From Cricetomys ansorgei (Eukaryota > Chordata > Mammalia > Rodentia > Nesomyidae), in contig JAMJFZ010002586.1 in the NCBI GenBank assembly GCA_026225945.1, forward strand, positions 1 to 64,000: 64,000 nt of DNA. Reading direction: 5' to 3'. Shown piece after piece: positions 63,851 to 64,000 of this stretch. The notes beneath the pieces are model-generated. The model searched no databases. It was not told where the DNA came from and saw nothing but the letters and a program-made list of their open reading frames with translations. Every line of letters begins with the position of its first letter. Position 1 is the first letter of the stretch. The position numbers and the translations under genes are program-made.

Positions 63851-64000
63851 GCATGGCTACCCATGAAACTGGAACAGGACTCATACTGCTTGCTAAATTA
63901 ATGCAGTCCGGTTTGGCCGGACTTCTATCTGTCAGAGTAAAGTCACATCTGTCCCCTCACAAGAAAGCTTGGAAACTTCCGCCATAAGCCATCTGAATAA
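63851..64000. repeat. Macrosatellite unit 16, cut by window edge
   Basis: Only the first 150 bases are present. It carries AACTTCCGCC like unit 15. The array evidently continues to the right. Confidence 0.95.

Larger units (their letters stand above)
20006..64000. repeat. 2.92-kb macrosatellite array, 15 full units and a partial
   Basis: The phrase GCATGGCTACCC starts units at 20006, 22925, 25851, 28774, 31696, 34619, 37538, 40458, 43383, 46307, 49229, 52153, 55076, 58000, 60926 and 63851. Unit lengths are 2919-2926. Units are very similar, with scattered substitutions and length changes in A or T runs. Unit plan by offset from the unit start: hairpin at +54, AATAAA at +145, TATA-like box at +470, B3a at +591 to +809, B1a at +969 to +1076, B1b at +1482 to +1556, B1c at +2235 to +2374, B3b at +2447 to +2653. 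No unit holds a convincing gene. The array continues past the window. Confidence 0.97.

Noticed and set aside
20006..64000. Tandem regularity suggesting a CRISPR array, rDNA or histone-type gene cluster
   Set aside because: The unit is 2.92 kb of SINE-bearing DNA with no spacer pattern, no rRNA or histone sequence and no gene of size.

Overview
The window is eukaryotic repeat DNA, most likely from a muroid rodent (mouse/rat/hamster/vole group). The reason is the SINE content: antisense B1 copies (GGGTTTCTCTGTGT with GACCAGGCTGGCCTTGAAC) and B3 copies of the B2 superfamily (CTGTAACTCC-like, CTTCTGGCCTCC-like, AAATCTTT tail). I cannot name the species. I see no intact protein-coding gene. The many short open frames are by-products of repeats, so almost everything here is annotated as repeat.

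Layout. (1) 1-2172 is a tandem AT-rich satellite of about 173-bp monomers that alternate in two types, giving a dimer of about 345-350 bp. (2) 2173-10938 and 10939-19690 are two head-to-tail copies of one block of about 8.76 kb. Each copy holds, in order: about 350 bp of the same satellite; about 7.3 kb of a composite tandem repeat (subunits about 600-710 bp, then three long ones of about 835 bp); an interstitial telomeric tract of four TTAGGG; about 415 bp of G-rich minisatellite; a decayed exon-like piece encoding one Kelch-type blade; and about 380 bp without recognisable features. (3) 19691-20005 is a transition containing a diverged, truncated relative of the next repeat. (4) 20006-64000 is a macrosatellite: 15 complete head-to-tail units of 2919-2926 bp plus the first 150 bp of a 16th, running off the right edge. 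Each unit carries two sense-strand B3 and three antisense B1 SINEs, a TATA-box-like site, an AATAAA, and a perfect 7-bp-stem hairpin.

The setting looks pericentromeric or subtelomeric: satellite, short interstitial telomere, G-rich minisatellite and macrosatellite lie within 64 kb. The main points of interest are the ordered drift of variants along the macrosatellite, the sequence kinship between the satellite monomer and the composite repeat, the duplicated telomere/minisatellite boundary, and an indel-rich left copy of the 8.8-kb block that may be an assembly-quality problem. No regulated gene system, operon or CRISPR array is present.
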